Of a DNA stretch of 11,423 nt, positions 8,187 through 11,423 are shown piece by piece. Made by a program: the position numbers and the translations under genes. How positions within the stretch are numbered: the first letter of the stretch is position 1; each line of letters opens with the position of its first letter. The stretch covers positions 1-11,423 of the forward strand of contig QNDV01000043.1 of the NCBI GenBank assembly GCA_003646045.1, read 5' to 3'. The notes beneath the pieces were generated by a model. That model did not search any database, was not told the origin of the DNA, and worked only from the letters and a program-made list of their open reading frames with translations. This DNA comes from a bacterium (GTDB lineage: Bacteria; Krumholzibacteriota; Krumholzibacteria; LZORAL124-64-63).

Positions 8187-8296
8187 ATCAAGCCCCACAG
8201 GGGTTGTCTTGCCGGAGCCGTTAGGGCGTCCGGCAGCAGGAACCGAGTGGCTGCCCCCGGGTGGCCCGACGGCGGATAGACCGCAGGAGAGATGAA
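8187..8296 (+). promoter_or_regulatory. Structured rpsL-rpsG intercistronic region (candidate S7 autoregulatory site)
   Basis: The 110-nt spacer contains a clear stem: TGCCGGA (8210-8216) pairs with TCCGGCA (8229-8235), continued by GCC (8217-8219) with GGC (8225-8227). A small stem, CCCC at 8193-8196 with GGGG at 8200-8203, lies before it. In E. coli the rpsL-rpsG spacer is where S7 binds its own mRNA to repress the operon; the length and structure here fit that role by position. Sequence homology to the E. coli site was not established. Confidence 0.45.
8285..8289 (+). promoter_or_regulatory. rpsG ribosome binding site
   Basis: AGGAG lies 7 nt before the ATG at 8297. It rejects the longer in-frame reading from 8261 and the out-of-frame ATG at 8292. 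Confidence 0.8.
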
Positions 8297-8767
8297 ATGT
8301 CGCGACGCAGGTCCCCGGAGAAGCGTGAAGTTCCCGTCGACCCCCGCTATGGGGATGTCATGGTGACGAAGTTCATCAACTATTGCATGAAGGACGGGAA
8401 GCGCAGCGTCTCCGAGCGGGCTATCTATCGGGCGTTCGACGTGATCCAGGAGAAATCCGGCGTGGATGGCATCGAGGTCTTCCGGTCGGCCCTGACCAAC
8501 GTCAAGCCCAATGTCGAAGTGAAATCCCGGCGTATCGGTGGTGCCACCTATCAGGTGCCCATCGAGGTGCGTCCGGACCGGCGAACCCAGTTGGCCATGC
8601 GTTGGCTGATCGGTTTCGCACGCAGCCGCCCCGAGCATACTTTTGCTGAGAGACTGGCGGCTGAGCTCCTGATGGCGAGCAAGAACGATGGACCGTCTAT
8701 CAAGAAGCGCGAAGATACTCACCGTATGGCTGAAGCAAACCGAGCGTTTGCCCACTGCCGCTGGTAA
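8297..8767 (+). CDS. rpsG: 30S ribosomal protein S7
   Basis: This complete 156-aa S7 is the primary assembly protein that nucleates the 30S head on 16S rRNA and contacts the E-site tRNA. The N-terminus [19 protein letters not shown], the block [19 protein letters not shown] at about 77-95, [10 protein letters not shown] and the C-terminal [18 protein letters not shown] are all standard S7 landmarks, and the length equals the short 156-aa form common in bacteria. S7 is the usual translational repressor of str operons, which fits the structured spacer just upstream. The next gene, fusA, begins after a long 201-nt gap. Confidence 0.98.
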   Translation: MSRRRSPEKREVPVDPRYGDVMVTKFINYCMKDGKRSVSERAIYRAFDVIQEKSGVDGIEVFRSALTNVKPNVEVKSRRIGGATYQVPIEVRPDRRTQLAMRWLIGFARSRPEHTFAERLAAELLMASKNDGPSIKKREDTHRMAEANRAFAHCRW

Positions 8768-8968
8768 GGGTCCCTCTCGTTCGTCAACAAGCGCTCAACT
8801 AGAGCACGGATTGCACAATTCAATAGCCTGGTAACGTCCCGGCGCATGGAAGCGCGATCGGGGCCAGAGGCAAGGGAGACGCACTGCCCACGGGTCATGT
8901 GCGCGTGGTTTCTTTGGGTTTGTGTCGCGGGTGCGGCCGGGCCCGGGGCTTTTCTGGGAGTGGTAGTG
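8768..8968 (+). other. Long rpsG-fusA intercistronic region
   Basis: These 201 nt carry no recognisable gene. I saw no good -35/-10 pair and only small stems such as GCTC/GAGC near 8793-8806. A GC-rich stretch at about 8934-8949 is followed by TTTTCT, but it lacks a proper stem-loop. The fusA frame is open back to an ATG at 8846 and reads a hydrophobic peptide, but EF-G homology begins only at the GTG at 8969. Confidence 0.5.
8956..8960 (+). promoter_or_regulatory. fusA ribosome binding site deciding a GTG start
   Basis: GGGAG lies 8 nt before the GTG at 8969. A tandem GTG at 8966 is equally in frame, so the true start could be one codon earlier. The conserved start V/M-A-R...[14 protein letters not shown] favours 8969. 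Confidence 0.65.
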
Positions 8969-11050
8969 GTGGCACGCCAAGTGGCACTTGAAACGATCCG
9001 GAATATCGGGATCATGGCTCATATCGACGCCGGTAAAACGACGACGACTGAGCGGATCCTGTATTATACCGGTCGTGTACACCGCCCCGGCGACGTGGAT
9101 GACGGCGCCACCCAGATGGATTACATGGAGCAGGAGCGCGAGCGCGGCATCACGATCATGTCCGCTGCCACCTTCTGCACCTGGCGGGGCCACCAGGTCA
9201 ACATCATCGATACTCCCGGCCATGTGGACTTCACGGCCGAGGTCGAGCGCTCATTGCGGGTACTGGATGGCGCCGTGGCGGTTTTCTGCGGTGTGGGTGG
9301 CGTTGAGCCCCAGAGCGAGACGGTGTGGAAACAGGCCGATCGCTACGGTGTGCCGCGTATCGCCTTCATCAACAAGATGGATCGCCTGGGCGCCGATTTC
9401 ACAGCGGCCGTGGCGAGCATGGTGGAACGCCTTGATGCCCGTCCCCTGCCGCTGAATCTGCCCATCGGTGTGGAGGATTCCTTCCGTGGCGTGGTTGATC
9501 TGCTGTCCATGGAGGCGCGCATATATCACGAGGACGACCTGGGGGCGACCTGGGACGCCGAGGCAATCCCCGCCGAGATGGCGCAGGAGGCTGCTGCCGC
9601 CAGGGCGGTCCTGGTGGAGACGGCAGCCGAGTTCGACGAGGGACTCATGGATGCCTACCTCGCCGAGCAGGAGCTCACGGTGGAGCAGTTGCGGGCCGGC
9701 GTCCGCAAGGCCACGCTGGCTGGGGAGCTTGTGCCTGTCTTCTGCGGTTCGGCGCTCAGGAACAAGGGCGTGCAGGACGTGCTGGACGCGATAGTCGACT
9801 ACCTGCCTTCGCCGCTGGATCGCCCGGCGGTGCATGGCGTGGCCCTGGACAAGATTCCCGGCGGCTCGCGGAATCCCAGCGATTCCGAGCCGTTCAGTGC
9901 CCTGGCTTTCAAGATCCTGGCCGACCCCTTCGCGGGGCGGCTGGCTTTTCTGCGGGTCTACAGCGGCGAGTTCGAGGCGGGCAAGGTGCTGCTGAACGCC
10001 ACCACGGGCAAGCGCGAGCGGCTGCAACGCCTGCTGCGTATGCACGCCGCCAAGCGCGAAGACCTGGACAGCACCCGCACCGGCGACATCGTTGCGGCGG
10101 TGGGCTTCAAGCAGATCCGGACCGGTGACACACTCACCGACCTGGACGCCCCCCTGCTGCTGGAAACCATGACCTTTGCCGAGCCGGTGATCTACATGGC
10201 CATAGAGCCGCGCACCAAGGCTGACCAGGAGAAGCTGGGTGCGGCCCTGACCAGCCTGCAGGACGAGGATCCCTCGTTCCATGTGCGCAAGGACCCGGAC
10301 AGCGGCCAAACCGTTATCTGGGGCATGGGCGAACTGCATCTGGAGATCATGGTCGATCGCCTGCTGCGTGAGCACAAGGTCGATTGCAACCTGGGGCGCC
10401 CGCAGGTTGCCTATCGGGAGACTGTCAGCTCAGAGGTAGTGTCCCGCGGCGAATTCGAGCGTGACCTGGCCGGCAAGACGAATTTTGCCCGGGTCGAGCT
10501 GGTGATTGCACCAGGCGAATACGGTACCGGAATCACTTTTGCCAATGAGGCCGGCCCCCACGAGGTGCCGTCCGAGTTCGTGCCATGCGTGGAGGAAGCC
10601 GCGGTCCAGGCCTGCGAGACAGGCGTGCTGGCGGGATATCCCCTGGTGGACGTGGCGTTGCGCCTGACCGGCGGGGCGTTCGTTGAAGGCCAGTCGACGG
10701 AGATGGGTTTCCGCAATGCCGCCGTCAACGCCCTGTGGGACGGGGCCAAGAACGGGGAGCCGGTGCTGCTCGAACCGGTCATGTCGGTGGAGATAGTGGT
10801 GCCGATGGACTACGTCGGTGACGTGACGGGCAACGTGAACAGCCGTCGCGGCCGGGTCATCGGCATGGAGCAGCGACGTGGCGACCAGGTGGTTTTCACC
10901 GAGGTACCACTGGTCGAGATGTTCGGATATGCGACGCAATTGCGCTCGCTCACCCAGGGCCGCGGCGTCTTTTCGATGCAGTTGGCCCGGTATGAGCGGG
11001 TACCGGAGAAGATCGCCGCGGATATCACGCGGCTTTATGCAGGGGCGTAG
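8969..11050 (+). CDS. fusA: Elongation factor G (divergent domain IV loops)
   Basis: This complete 693-aa translational GTPase has the EF-G length. EF-G drives translocation and, with RRF, ribosome recycling. The G domain has AHIDAGKT (17-24), switch [14 protein letters not shown] (Thr62 conserved; Met64 where the E. coli-type protein has Thr), DTPGH (81-85) and NKMD (135-138); the G5 GSA motif is at 260-262. Domain III has [10 protein letters not shown] (451-460). Domain V has [20 protein letters not shown] (646-665). Domain IV is unusual: the loop that reads QSGGRGQYG in canonical EF-G reads DLAGKTNFA (499-507), and the tip segment reads [12 protein letters not shown] (568-579), with Val572 where E. 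coli has His583. This suggests a divergent EF-G subfamily, possibly one of the spd-type EF-Gs described from spirochaetes, planctomycetes and deltaproteobacteria. Its position between rpsG and tuf still argues that it is a housekeeping translocase. The start is GTG. Confidence 0.95.
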   Translation: MARQVALETIRNIGIMAHIDAGKTTTTERILYYTGRVHRPGDVDDGATQMDYMEQERERGITIMSAATFCTWRGHQVNIIDTPGHVDFTAEVERSLRVLDGAVAVFCGVGGVEPQSETVWKQADRYGVPRIAFINKMDRLGADFTAAVASMVERLDARPLPLNLPIGVEDSFRGVVDLLSMEARIYHEDDLGATWDAEAIPAEMAQEAAAARAVLVETAAEFDEGLMDAYLAEQELTVEQLRAGVRKATLAGELVPVFCGSALRNKGVQDVLDAIVDYLPSPLDRPAVHGVALDKIPGGSRNPSDSEPFSALAFKILADPFAGRLAFLRVYSGEFEAGKVLLNATTGKRERLQRLLRMHAAKREDLDSTRTGDIVAAVGFKQIRTGDTLTDLDAPLLLETMTFAEPVIYMAIEPRTKADQEKLGAALTSLQDEDPSFHVRKDPDSGQTVIWGMGELHLEIMVDRLLREHKVDCNLGRPQVAYRETVSSEVVSRGEFERDLAGKTNFARVELVIAPGEYGTGITFANEAGPHEVPSEFVPCVEEAAVQACETGVLAGYPLVDVALRLTGGAFVEGQSTEMGFRNAAVNALWDGAKNGEPVLLEPVMSVEIVVPMDYVGDVTGNVNSRRGRVIGMEQRRGDQVVFTEVPLVEMFGYATQLRSLTQGRGVFSMQLARYERVPEKIAADITRLYAGA

Positions 11051-11063
11051 TACGCCGCTTTCG

Positions 11064-11070
11064 AGGAGGT
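11064..11070 (+). promoter_or_regulatory. tuf ribosome binding site
   Basis: AGGAGGT, a near-perfect Shine-Dalgarno sequence, lies 7 nt before the ATG at 11078. It is the strongest such site in the window, as expected for one of the most abundant proteins of the cell. Confidence 0.85.
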
Positions 11071-11077
11071 GCCGCTG

Positions 11078-11423
11078 ATGGCGCGCGAGAAGTTTGAACG
11101 TACAAAGGACCACGTGAACGTCGGAACGATCGGTCACGTGGATCACGGCAAGACGACACTGACGGCGGCGATCACGGAGATTCTTTCGAAGAAGGGTCTC
11201 GCGGAGTACACGCCGTTCGATGAGATCGACAAGGCTCCCGAGGAGCGCGAGCGTGGTATCACCATCGCTACTGCCCACGTGGAGTACAACAGCGAGACGC
11301 GCCACTATGCGCACGTCGACTGTCCCGGTCACGCCGACTACGTGAAGAACATGATCACCGGCGCGGCTCAGATGGACGGTGCGGTGCTGGTGGTTTCGGC
11401 CGCCGACGGTCCCATGCCCCAGA
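11078..11423 (+). CDS. tuf: Elongation factor Tu, N-terminal part (partial)
   Basis: The first 115 codons of EF-Tu run off the window end. EF-Tu delivers aminoacyl-tRNA to the ribosomal A site as a GTP complex. The start [20 protein letters not shown], the P loop GHVDHGKT (19-26), switch [16 protein letters not shown] (Thr62) and [20 protein letters not shown] (81-100) are diagnostic. The NKxD motif and domains II and III lie beyond the window. The form [19 protein letters not shown] differs from the gamma/betaproteobacterial [20 protein letters not shown], a clue to the lineage. It sits 27 nt after fusA in the conserved str order. It could be one of two tuf copies, which cannot be judged from here. 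Confidence 0.98.
   Translation, partial: MAREKFERTKDHVNVGTIGHVDHGKTTLTAAITEILSKKGLAEYTPFDEIDKAPEERERGITIATAHVEYNSETRHYAHVDCPGHADYVKNMITGAAQMDGAVLVVSAADGPMPQ

Noticed and set aside
7826..8755. 309-codon antisense frame across rpsL and rpsG
   Set aside because: It is a shadow of two conserved ribosomal protein genes, and its translation resembles no protein family.
8934..8956. Possible terminator (GC-rich run followed by TTTTCT) just before fusA
   Set aside because: The GC-rich bases form only overlapping palindromes without a workable loop, and termination here would silence fusA and tuf.
8846..8968. N-terminal extension of EF-G by 41 residues from the ATG at 8846
   Set aside because: EF-G homology begins at the GTG at 8969, which has a GGGAG site at proper spacing. 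The extension is not part of the family and no ribosome binding site supports 8846.
9251..10375. 374-codon antisense frame within fusA
   Set aside because: Long antisense frames are common opposite GC-rich genes. It lies wholly within the unmistakable EF-G coding region and resembles no protein family.

Overview
The window is a high-GC bacterial chromosome segment. It covers the classic rpoB-rpoC / rpsL-rpsG-fusA-tuf cluster (RNA polymerase beta subunits, then the str operon) with two signalling genes inserted between the halves. The core genes point to a Gram-negative-type bacterium: RpoC is about 1395 aa with the lineage-specific insert in the trigger loop, and its catalytic Asp residues carry the same numbers as in E. 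coli. RpoB, S7, EF-G and EF-Tu do not read like gamma- or betaproteobacterial proteins. The RpoB stretch [12 protein letters not shown] and the EF-Tu stretches [19 protein letters not shown] and [14 protein letters not shown] suggest an alpha/deltaproteobacterial-like or other Gram-negative phylum. I cannot name the organism.

Layout: 1-462, 3' end of rpoB; 463-513, spacer with a hairpin just before the rpoC ribosome binding site; 514-4701, complete rpoC; 4732-4766, a strong intrinsic terminator closing the rpoBC unit; 4918-5823 (+), an rpfF-type DSF (diffusible signal factor) synthase; 5853-7553 (-), an rpfC-type membrane hybrid histidine kinase converging on rpfF; 7554-7811, an intergenic region with a near-consensus promoter and a structured leader for the str operon; 7812-8186, rpsL with a TTG start; 8297-8767, rpsG; 8969-11050, fusA with a GTG start; 11078 to the window end, the first 115 codons of tuf.

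The rpoBC and str genes are housekeeping transcription and translation machinery. The non-routine content is the two-gene DSF quorum-sensing module. The synthase keeps both catalytic glutamates of the RpfF crotonase family. The kinase keeps the RpfC-like multi-pass sensor domain with its IGNGIRFG motif, HisKA, HATPase and receiver domains, but has no C-terminal HPt domain, and no rpfG regulator lies beside it. The convergent rpfF/rpfC order resembles that known from Xanthomonas. The terminator after rpoC and the separate str promoter would let the module sit here without disturbing the essential operons.

Other points: both tip loops of EF-G domain IV depart from the canonical sequence, including loss of the histidine equivalent to E. 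coli His583; rpsL starts with TTG; several leader or intercistronic hairpins may be regulatory; and the 201-nt rpsG-fusA gap is unusually long. No RNA genes, insertion sequences, CRISPR arrays or long repeats were seen.
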